DNA from: Clostridiales bacterium UBA4644
GTDB taxonomy: Bacteria; Bacillota; Clostridia; Oscillospirales; Butyricicoccaceae
Reading direction: 5' to 3'
Assembly: GCA_002405755.1 (NCBI GenBank)
Contig: DHMK01000040.1
Location: 731-64,730 of the forward strand
DNA length: 64,000 nucleotides
Under the pieces are notes generated by a model that was not told the DNA's origin, made no database searches, and saw only the letters and a program-made list of their open reading frames with translations. Below, one piece after another: positions 1 to 8,616 of this stretch. The translations under genes and the position numbers were made by a program. Positions within the stretch are counted from its first letter, which is position 1. Each line of letters opens with the position of its first letter.

Positions 1-680
<680 letters not shown>

Positions 681-744
681 TCAGGCATTTTGCCGCCTTT
701 CGGGCGAAATCCGCCGAAATCTCCCCGGAAAAGCGCCCTTTCGA

Positions 745-773
745 TTGCATGAGGAAACAGAATATGCTATGAT
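745..773 (+). promoter_or_regulatory. Sigma-A-type promoter for yifB/comM
   Basis: TTGCAT (745-750) and TATGAT (768-773) are separated by 17 bases, and the -10 has an extended TGC immediately before it. It lies 63 bases before the yifB start. Confidence 0.6.
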
Positions 774-836
774 GGAAAAAACCGGCGTCCGGAAAAACAC
801 GCCGGAACAAAGAGAAAACAGCGGGAGGAAAGCGCT

Positions 837-2360
837 ATGGTAGCAAATATCCATTCCTGCGGGATCGTTGGCATCAAGGGCCAGCCGGTGCTGTGTCAGT
901 GCGATCTCAGCGGCGGGCTGCCGCAATTTGAAATCGTGGGTCTGCCGGACGCTTCGGTGAAGGAGGCCCGGGACAGGGTCCGGGCGGCGGTGAAAAACTG
1001 CGGCTTCAATTTTCCTCAGCGGCGCATCACGGTGAATCTTGCCCCCGGCGACCTGAAAAAGGAGGGTCCGGTCTACGATCTGCCCATGCTGGTGGGTCTG
1101 CTGTGCGCCTCCGGCCAGCTCCCGCCCCCGCCTGCCGACGCAGGCTTTCTGGGCGAGCTGACCCTGGAGGGCAGGCTCCAGCCGGCCTCCGGCGTACTGC
1201 CCATGGCCATGGCCGCCCGGGAGGCGGGGCTGACGGCCCTCTTCGTCCCGGCGGAAAACGCCGCGGAAGCCAGCGTCTGCCAGGGGCTGACGGTCTATCC
1301 CGTCCGGGATGTGGCCCAGCTGACCCGGCATCTGGAGGGCGCGGAGCCCATCCCGCCGGAGCCGCCCTTCCAATTTCATACCGTCCGGCCGGACAGCCTG
1401 GACTTTGCCGACGTGATGGGGCAGGAGAGCGTCAAGCGTGCGCTGGAGATCGCCGCCGCCGGCTCCCACCATATCCTGATGATCGGCCCGCCGGGCAGCG
1501 GCAAGAGCATGCTGGCCAAGCGCCTGCCCTCCATCCTGCCGGATCTGACGCTGGAGGAATCGCTGGAGAGCAGCAAGGTCTATTCCGTGGCGGGGCTTTT
1601 GGGCAAGCATCAGCCCATGCTCCAGGCCCGGCCCTTCCGCAGCCCCCATCATACGGTCTCCGCCGTGGGCATGGCCGGCGGCGGCGCAGGACGGACCCGG
1701 CCGGGGGAGATCTCCCTTTCCCACAACGGCGTTTTGTTTCTGGATGAGCTGCCGGAGTTTCGCCGGGATGTGATCGAGACCCTGCGCCAGCCGCTGGAGG
1801 ACGGACAGGTCACCGTCTCCCGCATCAGCGGCAGCTGCACCTATCCCAGCCGCTTTATGCTGGTGTGCGCCATGAATCCCTGCCGCTGCGGCTATTTCGG
1901 TCATCCCTCCGGCCGATGCACCTGTTCGGAGCAGAGCATCCGCAATTACCGCAAGAAGATCTCCGGCCCCATGCTGGACCGGATCGACCTGCACATCAAT
2001 GTGCCCAGCGTTCCCTATGAGCAGCTGAAGGACCGGAAGCCCGCAGAAAGCTCGGAGCACATCCGGGAGCGGGTCAACCGGGCCCGGGACATCCAGAAGC
2101 GCCGCTATGCCGGGACGGGCATCTACTGCAATGCCCAGCTGCTGCCCGGCATGATGCTGGACTGCTGCCCGCTGACGGAGGAGGCCCGGCTGCTGATGGA
2201 GGGAGCCTTTGACAGGCTTGGCCTTTCCGCCCGGTCCTACGATCGGATCCTGAAGGTGGCCCGGACCATTGCCGACCTGGCCGGGGAGGAACAGATCTCC
2301 GAGCTGCACGCGGCAGAGGCCATCCAATACCGCTCGCTGGACCGGGAAACGCTGCTTTGA
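837..2360 (+). CDS. comM: YifB/ComM family Mg-chelatase-like AAA+ ATPase
   Basis: 507-residue AAA+ ATPase of the YifB/ComM family. In naturally competent bacteria ComM is a hexameric helicase that promotes branch migration during integration of incoming DNA; the role in Clostridia is less clear. The N-terminal ChlI/Lon-like domain (about 1-170) contains the hallmark EIVGLPDASVKEARDRVRAA. The Mg-chelatase AAA domain follows with Walker A GPPGSGKS near residue 217 and Walker B GVLFLDELPEF near 298. A cysteine-rich insert (CRCGYFGHPSGRCTC) near 348 is typical of the family. The length is normal. The start ATG follows GGGAGGAAAGCGCT. It is monocistronic between its own promoter and the bidirectional terminator at 2638-2669. 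Confidence 0.93.
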   Translation: MVANIHSCGIVGIKGQPVLCQCDLSGGLPQFEIVGLPDASVKEARDRVRAAVKNCGFNFPQRRITVNLAPGDLKKEGPVYDLPMLVGLLCASGQLPPPPADAGFLGELTLEGRLQPASGVLPMAMAAREAGLTALFVPAENAAEASVCQGLTVYPVRDVAQLTRHLEGAEPIPPEPPFQFHTVRPDSLDFADVMGQESVKRALEIAAAGSHHILMIGPPGSGKSMLAKRLPSILPDLTLEESLESSKVYSVAGLLGKHQPMLQARPFRSPHHTVSAVGMAGGGAGRTRPGEISLSHNGVLFLDELPEFRRDVIETLRQPLEDGQVTVSRISGSCTYPSRFMLVCAMNPCRCGYFGHPSGRCTCSEQSIRNYRKKISGPMLDRIDLHINVPSVPYEQLKDRKPAESSEHIRERVNRARDIQKRRYAGTGIYCNAQLLPGMMLDCCPLTEEARLLMEGAFDRLGLSARSYDRILKVARTIADLAGEEQISELHAAEAIQYRSLDRETLL

Positions 2361-2434
2361 CCTGTCGGGAGACAAAAGATACGCGATCTCGACGGAAAAT
2401 TACAAATTGTTTTCGGTTTTTCACCGGCTCGTTT

Positions 2435-2498
2435 TGTGGAAAACCCTGTGGAGAATGTGAATAACCCGCGGAAAATCAGGCGAGATCCTTTTTCCACA
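2435..2498. other. Cluster of DnaA-box-like 9-mers
   Basis: Four sequences resembling the DnaA box TTATNCACA lie in 64 bases of the 332-base yifB-degV spacer (2361-2692): TGTGGAAAA (2435-2443), TGTGGAGAA (2447-2455) and TGTGAATAA (2456-2464) on one strand, and TTTTCCACA (2490-2498) on the other. The third is an exact match in reverse complement (TTATTCACA). The first and fourth are TTTTCCACA, a common relaxed box. The second has one further mismatch. The surrounding spacer is AT-rich compared with the genes. No dnaA, dnaN or rpmH is in the window, so this is unlikely to be oriC itself. A titration or regulatory site is possible, as is chance. Confidence 0.4.
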
Positions 2499-2592
2499 GC
2501 GGTGGATTCCGGAAAAATCCCTTCCATTTTTCAGAAAAACGCGGTTTTTTCCAAAACCAAAAGTTTACCCCGCTTTACAATTCCCGCCGGCA

Positions 2593-2611
2593 AAGGCTCC
2601 GCCGGAGCCTT
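2593..2611. other. Hairpin in yifB-degV spacer
   Basis: Perfect inverted repeat AAGGCTCC-GCC-GGAGCCTT lying between the DnaA-box-like cluster and the main terminator. No T-run follows it on the plus strand. It may be part of a compound transcription end or be an RNA-protective stem at the yifB 3' end. Confidence 0.35.
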
Positions 2612-2637
2612 GCTCATGGCAGCACAGAAAAAAACAG

Positions 2638-2673
2638 CGCCGCCGCAAGCCTTGCGCATTGCGGCGGCGTTTT
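2638..2673. terminator. Bidirectional terminator between yifB and degV
   Basis: An 11-base-pair perfect stem CGCCGCCGCAA/TTGCGGCGGCG (2638-2648 and 2659-2669) with a 10-base loop. On the plus strand TTTT follows. On the minus strand the stem is followed by CTG and seven T residues, so it can end transcripts from both convergent genes. Confidence 0.85.
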
Positions 2674-2692
2674 GTATGAGAGAAAAACGGGT

Positions 2693-3574
2693 TCAGTGTC
2701 TGGCGGTGCGGAAGGCTTTGTCGCCGAAGAAAAACAGCGCCAGCGTCCCCGGACCCACATGCGCGCCGGTGACGGGCTCATAGCAGACCGTCATGATCTC
2801 CCGGGGCGGCATATTGCGGTTCAAAAGCTCCGCCAGAAGGGCGGCGTCCTGGGGGCAGTCGCCATGGGCGATGCCGACGGTCTGGGCGCCGGCGTCCTGC
2901 ACATAGGCCTCATACTGCTCCGCCAGGGCGCGGATGGATTTTTCCCGGCCGATGACCTTGCCGAAGCCCACGATCTTGCCCTCCTCGTTGCCCTTCAGCA
3001 GGGGCTTGATGTGCAGGGCGATGCCCAGCATGGAGGCCAGATTGGACAGCCGGCCTGCGGCGCGGAGATATTTCAGATCGCCTACGGTGAAGACCTGACA
3101 CATATGATAGCGCAGCTCGTTGAGAAGGTTGGCCGTCTCCAGCAGCGGCATCCCCTGATCCCGGCAGTCGGCTGCCCGCAGCGCCATCAGGCCCTCGCCC
3201 AGCGAAGCGCTGAAGGTGTCCACAAGAATGATCTGCCGCTGGGGAAACTCCTCCCGCAGCTGGTGGGCCGCCATACAGGCGGAGGCATAAGCGCCGCTGA
3301 TGCCGGAGGACATGCTCACCAGCAGGATATCCTCGCCGCGCTTCAGCATGGGCCGGAAGAAATCGATATATTCCTGCGGCGGGATCTGGGATGTGGAGGC
3401 CTTGCGCCCTGCGCGCATGGCGGCATAATAGGAGGGGCCGTCGAAGGCGTCCAGCGCATGGCAGGTCTGCTCCTGCCCGTCCAGATAATAATGGAAGGGG
3501 ATCACGCTGATCTGCCGCTGCTGCAGCAGCGCGGTGTCCAGATTGGCGGAGGTGTCGGTGACGATGGAAAACAT
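2693..3574 (-). CDS. DegV family fatty-acid-binding protein
   Basis: 293 residues, a normal length for the DegV family. Members bind a fatty acid between two domains; in Gram-positives the FakB branch presents fatty acids to the kinase FakA, which makes acyl phosphate. The N-terminal domain opens with IVTDTSANLD. The ligand-binding SSGISGAYASA lies near residues 95-105, and the GDLKYLRAAGRLS motif of the C-terminal domain near 165-178. The start ATG at 3574 has an AGAAGG Shine-Dalgarno sequence and a good promoter at 3607-3635. No fakA neighbour is present, so the partner kinase must be encoded elsewhere. Which lipid it binds cannot be read from the sequence. Confidence 0.9.
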   Translation of the reverse strand: MFSIVTDTSANLDTALLQQRQISVIPFHYYLDGQEQTCHALDAFDGPSYYAAMRAGRKASTSQIPPQEYIDFFRPMLKRGEDILLVSMSSGISGAYASACMAAHQLREEFPQRQIILVDTFSASLGEGLMALRAADCRDQGMPLLETANLLNELRYHMCQVFTVGDLKYLRAAGRLSNLASMLGIALHIKPLLKGNEEGKIVGFGKVIGREKSIRALAEQYEAYVQDAGAQTVGIAHGDCPQDAALLAELLNRNMPPREIMTVCYEPVTGAHVGPGTLALFFFGDKAFRTARH

Positions 3575-3606
3575 GAGGATCCTTCTTTCATCTAATGTGC
3601 GATATC

Positions 3607-3635
3607 ATATTATCATGCCTGAAAGATCATTTCAA
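3607..3635 (-). promoter_or_regulatory. Sigma-A-type promoter for degV
   Basis: On the minus strand TTGAAA (3630-3635) and TAATAT (3607-3612) are separated by 17 bases, about 33 bases before the degV ATG. Confidence 0.6.
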
Positions 3636-3657
3636 GCGCTTTTCAAAAAGCCGCCGC

Positions 3658-5457
3658 TTATTTCGTCAGCTGTTCCATTTCGTCCAGCAGCTGGCCGAAC
3701 AGCTCCAGCGCGTCGTTGACGGGCTTGGGAGAGGCCATATCCACGCCGGCGATCTTCAAAAGGGAGATGGGGTCCTGGCTGCCGCCGGAGGAAAGGAATT
3801 TCTTATAATCCGCCACGGCGGGAGCGCCCTCCTTCAGGATGCGCATGGCGATGGCGATGGCGGCAGAGAAGCCGGTGGCATACTGGAACACATAATAATC
3901 ATAATAGAAGTGCGGAATGCGGGCCCACTCCATGGCGATGCCCTGATCCACCACCATCTGATCGCCGTAATAGAGCTTGTTCAGGTCGTGATAGGCCTTG
4001 CAGAGGAAGTCGGCGGTAAGCGCCTGGCCGCCCTCGGCGGCTTCGCCCATGATCTTTTCAAACTCGGCGAACATGGTCTGGCGATAGAGCGTGGTGCGGA
4101 ACTGCTCCAGGAAGTGGTTGATCAGATAGGCCCGCTGCTTTTTGTCGGTGGTGGTTTTCAGCAGATGCTGCATCATCAGCACCTCATTGCAGGTGGAGGC
4201 CACCTCGGCCACGAAGATCACATAGCCCGCAGTGCACTGGGGCTGGTTCTTTCGGGAATAATAGCTGTGCAGGGAGTGGCCCATTTCGTGGGCCAGGGTG
4301 AACTGGCTGTCCAGATCGCTTTTGAAGTTGAGCAGCACATAGGGATGGGGGTCGCCGCCGGCAGAATAGGCGCCGCCGCGCTTGCCCTCGTTTTCATAAA
4401 CGTCGATCCAGCGGTGGTCGAAGCCTTCCCTGAGAATGGAGATATAATCCTCGCCCAGAACGGCCAGGGCTTCCAGCACGTTCTGCTTGGCCTGTTCAAA
4501 GGAGATGGGCTGGGAGGCCTCCGCCACGATGGGCGTGTAAACGTCATACATATGCAGCTCATCCAGCCCCAGCAGCTTTTTCCGCAGGGCCATGTAGCGA
4601 TACATTTTGTCCAGATTGTTATGGACGGCCTCGATCAGGCTGTGATAGACCGAGGTGGGGACCTCCGTGCCGTCCAGCGCGGCCTCCAGCGTGGAATCGT
4701 AATGCCGGGCCTTTGCGTGGAAGATCAGCTGCCGGAACTGACTGTCCAGCATGGTGGCCAGGGAATTGCGGTAGCCGTAAAGGGTGTTGTAGAAGGTCTC
4801 AAAGGTGGTCTTGCGCAAAGCGGCGTCGTCGCCCCGCAGCAGGAACACAAGGCTCTCCTGGGTCAGAGGATGGGTCTGGCCCTTGCTGTCGGTAACGTCG
4901 GGGAAGCGCAGGTCCGCGTTGCGGAAGCTGGAGGCGATGGAGGAGGGGGCGTTGGAGATCTCGCCGGCAGCGGCCAGCAGGGCCTCCTCCTGGGGAGAGA
5001 GGATGTGCGCCTTCATGCGGCGGACCTTCTGGATGGGGCGGCGGTAGACCGTCAGCGTGGGCTCCTCCGCAAAAAAGCGCTCCAGCGTCTCGTCGGGGAT
5101 GGCCAGCAGCTCAGGGACGGCAAAGGCCACGGCGCTCTCCAGGGCCACAGCCAGCGACATGGCCTTGCTGCGCATATCCTGATAAAAGCTGTTGCCCATG
5201 TCCTCGTCGCCCTTGCGGGAGGCGTAGTTAAAAAGCAGCATGAGGCGGCGCTCCGCCTCGTCAGAGGCCTTGAAATAGGCCAGCAGATCAGCGGCGCTGC
5301 GGCCCAGCCTGCCCTGGAAGGCGGCACACTGGCCGGGAAGGTCCTTCAGGATCTCATACTCTGCGCTCCAGGCGGCGTCGGAGGGAAAGATATCCTCGGT
5401 GGCCCAGGTGTTTTCCTTTTTGACCTCGCTGCGCTTGGGGATGCGGTTTTCTGCCAT
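3658..5457 (-). CDS. pepF: Oligoendopeptidase F
   Basis: Cytoplasmic zinc metallopeptidase of family M3B that cleaves oligopeptides of roughly 7-17 residues. About 599 residues from the chosen start, as usual for PepF. The zinc site HEMGHSLHSYYS lies near residues 388-399: the two histidines and the catalytic glutamate of HExxH are intact. The start was set at the MAENRIP methionine (5457) because the upstream in-frame ATG at 5472 contains the GGAGG Shine-Dalgarno sequence for it. The gene follows the CPBP protease by 57 bases in the same direction and probably shares its promoter. A role in turnover of peptides released by intracellular proteolysis is an inference from the family. Confidence 0.94.
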   Translation of the reverse strand: MAENRIPKRSEVKKENTWATEDIFPSDAAWSAEYEILKDLPGQCAAFQGRLGRSAADLLAYFKASDEAERRLMLLFNYASRKGDEDMGNSFYQDMRSKAMSLAVALESAVAFAVPELLAIPDETLERFFAEEPTLTVYRRPIQKVRRMKAHILSPQEEALLAAAGEISNAPSSIASSFRNADLRFPDVTDSKGQTHPLTQESLVFLLRGDDAALRKTTFETFYNTLYGYRNSLATMLDSQFRQLIFHAKARHYDSTLEAALDGTEVPTSVYHSLIEAVHNNLDKMYRYMALRKKLLGLDELHMYDVYTPIVAEASQPISFEQAKQNVLEALAVLGEDYISILREGFDHRWIDVYENEGKRGGAYSAGGDPHPYVLLNFKSDLDSQFTLAHEMGHSLHSYYSRKNQPQCTAGYVIFVAEVASTCNEVLMMQHLLKTTTDKKQRAYLINHFLEQFRTTLYRQTMFAEFEKIMGEAAEGGQALTADFLCKAYHDLNKLYYGDQMVVDQGIAMEWARIPHFYYDYYVFQYATGFSAAIAIAMRILKEGAPAVADYKKFLSSGGSQDPISLLKIAGVDMASPKPVNDALELFGQLLDEMEQLTK

Positions 5458-5514
5458 GATCGTTTCCTCCATTTGTGTGATTCATTTATTTACTTTCTTC
5501 CGAATGGACTGCTT

Positions 5515-6357
5515 TTATTCCGCCGGCGGCGCTTTTGGGGCGGTGCGGCGGTTGATGGCAGACAGCGCCGCCAGCAGCAGCGCCGCGCTGCCGAGAAAGG
5601 CCAGCACGATGGCCGTGCCGTTTTCTCCGTAATGCTCCGCAAACCAGGAAAACAGGAAGGAGGAGCCGTTAAAGACGATGTGCATGGCGATGCAGGGCCG
5701 CAGGCTGTCAGTGCGCTTGCGCACATAGCCCAGAATACAGCCCACCGCCCCGGCGTAGATCATCCAGATGGGACTGGAATGGACGCCGCCGAACAGGATC
5801 CCCTGAAAAATAGCCGCAGCCCCGGCCGGGACCATGGCGCAGAAGGCCTCGTAGATCAGACCGCGGAACAAAAGCTCCTCGATCACCGGGCCGGCCAGCA
5901 CGGTGGCCGCCACATCCAGCAGGGGAGAGGCCGTGGTGAGCGTGGAGGAGGCCTCCTCATAAACGCTGACCCATGCCTTCGGCCAGGGAAACAGCGCCAC
6001 GGCCATGGAGGTCCAGAAGGCTGCCGCCAGCCCCAGAACCGCGCCCAGAAGCACCAGCGCCGGCGTGCTTTTCCGGTCAAGACCGGTATATTGGCCCAGG
6101 CCTTTGTGATTTTTGCGGGCAAGCAGCAGCAGCACCAGGATCACGATCCCATAGGAGATCAGCAAAAGCTCGGTCTGGTGTTCGTTGATCAGCTCCAGCA
6201 GCTGGGCGTCGATCTCTGCAAGGCTGCCGCCGGAGGACAGAAGACTGCGGCCGCGGATCAGCGTCACCGCCAGACTGGCCAGCAGCTGAGAGCCCAGCAG
6301 CAGGCCAACAAAGCCGACGATCCGCACAAACGGCGCATAACGGGATCTGTGTTTCAT
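5515..6357 (-). CDS. CPBP family intramembrane glutamic endopeptidase
   Basis: 280-residue integral membrane protein of the CPBP (CAAX protease/Abi) family, related to Rce1. Several hydrophobic segments are visible (about 12-34, 63-80, 98-123, 148-160 and onward). The family signature EELLFR is at residues 160-165, followed by a conserved His in GGVHSSP near 194 and another in CIAMHIVFN near 230. These are the residues expected for an active member. The start was placed at 6357 because GAGGGG precedes that ATG; the longer reading frame begins in the promoter. Substrates of bacterial CPBPs are mostly unknown; reported roles include bacteriocin self-immunity and protein maturation. Its likely operon partner is pepF. 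Its promoter is interleaved with that of nth. Confidence 0.85.
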   Translation of the reverse strand: MKHRSRYAPFVRIVGFVGLLLGSQLLASLAVTLIRGRSLLSSGGSLAEIDAQLLELINEHQTELLLISYGIVILVLLLLARKNHKGLGQYTGLDRKSTPALVLLGAVLGLAAAFWTSMAVALFPWPKAWVSVYEEASSTLTTASPLLDVAATVLAGPVIEELLFRGLIYEAFCAMVPAGAAAIFQGILFGGVHSSPIWMIYAGAVGCILGYVRKRTDSLRPCIAMHIVFNGSSFLFSWFAEHYGENGTAIVLAFLGSAALLLAALSAINRRTAPKAPPAE

Positions 6358-6391
6358 GAAAGCCCCTCTTTGTTTTCGTAGGATAAACTTT

Positions 6392-6420
6392 ATTATAAAC
6401 GGTTCTTGCGGGATTTGCAA
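6392..6420 (-). promoter_or_regulatory. Promoter for the CPBP protease-pepF unit
   Basis: On the minus strand TTGCAA (6415-6420) and TATAAT (6392-6397) are separated by 17 bases. Its -35 lies inside the spacer of the opposing nth promoter. Confidence 0.7.
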
Positions 6421-6434
6421 TCCGGCTGTATAAT
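6406..6434 (+). promoter_or_regulatory. Promoter for nth
   Basis: TTGCGG (6406-6411) and TATAAT (6429-6434) are separated by 17 bases. Its -35 lies inside the spacer of the divergent CPBP promoter, so the two polymerases should exclude each other. Confidence 0.65.
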
Positions 6435-6474
6435 CAATTCAAGAGGAGTTTACATTTAGGCGGTGATCTGACCT

Positions 6475-7113
6475 GTGACAACAAAGGAAAAAGCGGCGGC
6501 GGTGGTGGATATCCTGAAGAGGCGCTATCCGGACACCTGCTCGCTGGTGGCGGAAAAGGATTATGAGCTGCTGTTTTCCACCCGGCTCTCGGCCCAATGC
6601 ACCGATGCCCGGGTGAATGTGGTGACGAAGGAGCTTTACGCCCGCTATCCCACGCTTCAGGCCCTGGCGGAGGCGGATCTGGAGGAGCTCTGCGCCATCG
6701 TCAAGCCCTGCGGCCTGTTCCGCACCAAGGCAAACGATATCAAAAGCAGCGCAAATCTGCTGCTGGAGCGCTTTGGCGGCAGAGTGCCGGACACCATGGA
6801 GGAGCTGCTGACCCTGCCCGGCGTGGGCCGGAAAACGGCCAACCTGATCCTTTCCGACATTTACGGCAAGCCGGCCATCGTAGCGGATACCCATTGCATC
6901 CGCATCAGCAATCGGCTGGGGCTGGTGCCGCCGGCCTGCGGGAAGGATCCTTATAAGGTGGAGCTGGCGCTGAAGCAGGTGGTGGAGCCTGCGGAGCAGG
7001 CCAGCCTGTGCCACCGCTTCGTGCATTTCGGCCGGGACGTCTGTACGGCCCGCAGCCCCCGGTGCGGCGAATGCCCCCTGCGGGAGCTTTGTACGCAACC
7101 TCAGAAGCTGTAA
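6475..7113 (+). CDS. nth: Endonuclease III
   Basis: 212-residue DNA glycosylase/AP lyase of base excision repair that removes oxidised pyrimidines. The helix-hairpin-helix LPGVGRKTANLIL contains the catalytic lysine, and VADTHCIRISNRLG the catalytic aspartate. The C-terminal 4Fe-4S loop is complete: Cys190-X6-Cys197-X2-Cys200-X5-Cys206, the same spacing as in Escherichia coli Nth. The start is a GTG at 6475, chosen because AGGCGGTGAT (6458-6467), close to a full anti-16S match, sits seven bases upstream; no ATG is available near it. It has its own promoter and ends at the terminator at 7135-7160. Confidence 0.95.
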   Translation: MTTKEKAAAVVDILKRRYPDTCSLVAEKDYELLFSTRLSAQCTDARVNVVTKELYARYPTLQALAEADLEELCAIVKPCGLFRTKANDIKSSANLLLERFGGRVPDTMEELLTLPGVGRKTANLILSDIYGKPAIVADTHCIRISNRLGLVPPACGKDPYKVELALKQVVEPAEQASLCHRFVHFGRDVCTARSPRCGECPLRELCTQPQKL

Positions 7114-7134
7114 AGAATAATAGCTTTATACAAA

Positions 7135-7160
7135 AAAGGCAGCCCGTTTGGGCTGCCTTT
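7135..7160. terminator. Bidirectional terminator between nth and pepV
   Basis: An 11-base-pair perfect stem AAAGGCAGCCC/GGGCTGCCTTT with loop GTTT. The arms end in A and T runs, so it works for both convergent genes. Confidence 0.85.
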
Positions 7161-7182
7161 CGAAGCTTTCCGGGAATGCGGC

Positions 7183-8586
7183 TCAGCTGCAGAGCTGCAG
7201 GATCACGTCGGTGAACATTTTCGCGCTGAGCATCAGCTCATCGATGACGGCAAACTCGTCTGCGCCATGCATCCGGTTGTCCGTTCCGGGCAGAGCGCAG
7301 CCAAAGGCAACGCCGCCCTCGATCTCGTGGACATAGGTGCCGCCGCCGATGGCAAGGCATTCGCCCTTCAGGCCGGTATAAGCCTCATAGGTGCGGAGCA
7401 GCGTCTGGCACAGGACGGAATCGGCGGGCGTATGGTGGGGCGCAGACATCCGGGGCCGCTCCAGGATCTCGAAATGGCATTCGTCAAAGGCCTTTTCCAC
7501 CACAAAGCGCACGTTGCCCTCGTTGGCGCAGAGGGGGCAGCGGCTGTCGAACTGGGCGGTAAAGCCCGTCAGGTCCAGCTGCAGCTTGGAGAGCACCAGC
7601 GTCAGCTTTCCGGAGATCTCATCCTCCTGCGCCACGCCCAGGGCCTGACCGTAATTATCGCCGAAGGGGAAGAGCCGGGCCAGATTGCGGATGCTCTCCT
7701 GCCCGCAGGAATCTGCCAGCGGCAGCGCGGCCAGCAGGCCCAGCATGGCGATCTGAGCGTTTTTGCCCGTCTCGGGAGAAGCGGCGTGGGCGCTGACGCC
7801 CAGGGCATGGAGATGCAGCTTTCCCTTTTCCTCCGTCAGGGTGAAGGCAACGCCGGTCTCCGCCTGGTGCTTTTCCGCATAGGGGCGGACCGCTTCGGCG
7901 GAGATGCCCTCCAGCCAGGCGTCGCATTCCCGGGTGACGATGTTGGTGGTGGTGCCGCCATGGATGGCGCAGACCCGGGGCAGCGCGGGATCCTCGTCCC
8001 ATTTCGCGCCGAACACGGGCTTATAGCTGCCCTTTTCAATGTTGATCACGGGATATTCCGCGTCGGGAGAGAAGCTCACCGGCGGCGCGGCCTCCAGCGG
8101 CAGATAATGATCCAGATCCTCGCTGCCCGTCTCCTCGGCGGAGCCAAGGATCAGACGAACGCCCTTTTTCAGCTGGGGGCAGAGCTCCTTGGCGGCCTTC
8201 AGCGCCCAAAGCGCAACAACGGCAGGCCCCTTGTCGTCGGCGGTGCCGCGGCCGTAGATGCGGCCGTCCCGGACGGTCATCTCATAGGGCGGCATGGTCC
8301 AGCCGGAGCCCTCGCTGACCACGTCCACATGGGCCAGAATGCCCAGATAGGCCGGCTGGGGACCGGCCTCCGCGGTGATCACATAGTTGTCAAAGTTTTT
8401 GGTGGAAAGCCCCCGCTCCTCCGCCAGCTTTTTGCTCTCCATCAGGGCTTCATAGGGCCCCTTGCCGAAGGGCATGCCCTCCTGCATGGTCTCCCGCTCG
8501 CTCTTGATGCGGACCAGACGGGCGATATCCGCCAGGATCTGCTCCTGCTTGTCCGCAAAATAGGCCTCGATCTCTTTCTGATACAT
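7183..8586 (-). CDS. pepV: Dipeptidase PepV (M20 family)
   Basis: 467-residue metallopeptidase of family M20A, close to the roughly 470 residues of lactobacillal PepV, a dinuclear zinc dipeptidase with broad specificity. Seen: ILAHVDVV with the first metal histidine, GRGTADDKGP with the bridging aspartate, SAEETGSED with the catalytic glutamate pair, and a C-terminal GGGTYVHEIEGGVAFG carrying a late metal histidine. The ATG at 8586 has AGGAGG eight to ten bases upstream. It lies 30 bases downstream of the radical SAM gene and is probably co-transcribed with it. It would complete peptide breakdown begun by enzymes such as PepF. Confidence 0.92.
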   Translation of the reverse strand: MYQKEIEAYFADKQEQILADIARLVRIKSERETMQEGMPFGKGPYEALMESKKLAEERGLSTKNFDNYVITAEAGPQPAYLGILAHVDVVSEGSGWTMPPYEMTVRDGRIYGRGTADDKGPAVVALWALKAAKELCPQLKKGVRLILGSAEETGSEDLDHYLPLEAAPPVSFSPDAEYPVINIEKGSYKPVFGAKWDEDPALPRVCAIHGGTTTNIVTRECDAWLEGISAEAVRPYAEKHQAETGVAFTLTEEKGKLHLHALGVSAHAASPETGKNAQIAMLGLLAALPLADSCGQESIRNLARLFPFGDNYGQALGVAQEDEISGKLTLVLSKLQLDLTGFTAQFDSRCPLCANEGNVRFVVEKAFDECHFEILERPRMSAPHHTPADSVLCQTLLRTYEAYTGLKGECLAIGGGTYVHEIEGGVAFGCALPGTDNRMHGADEFAVIDELMLSAKMFTDVILQLCS

Positions 8587-8616
8587 TTGCGTTTCCTCCT
8601 TACAGACGTTCTTGAT

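Noticed and set aside
2361..2692. Chromosome replication origin
   Set aside because: DnaA-box-like sites are present, but dnaA, dnaN, rpmH or gidA genes and a clear unwinding region are missing. Kept only as a box cluster.
3595..6381. Long open frame of 928 codons on the plus strand
   Set aside because: It is antisense to pepF and the CPBP protease, which have clear motifs, ribosome-binding sites and promoters. The long frame is a by-product of GC-rich third positions.
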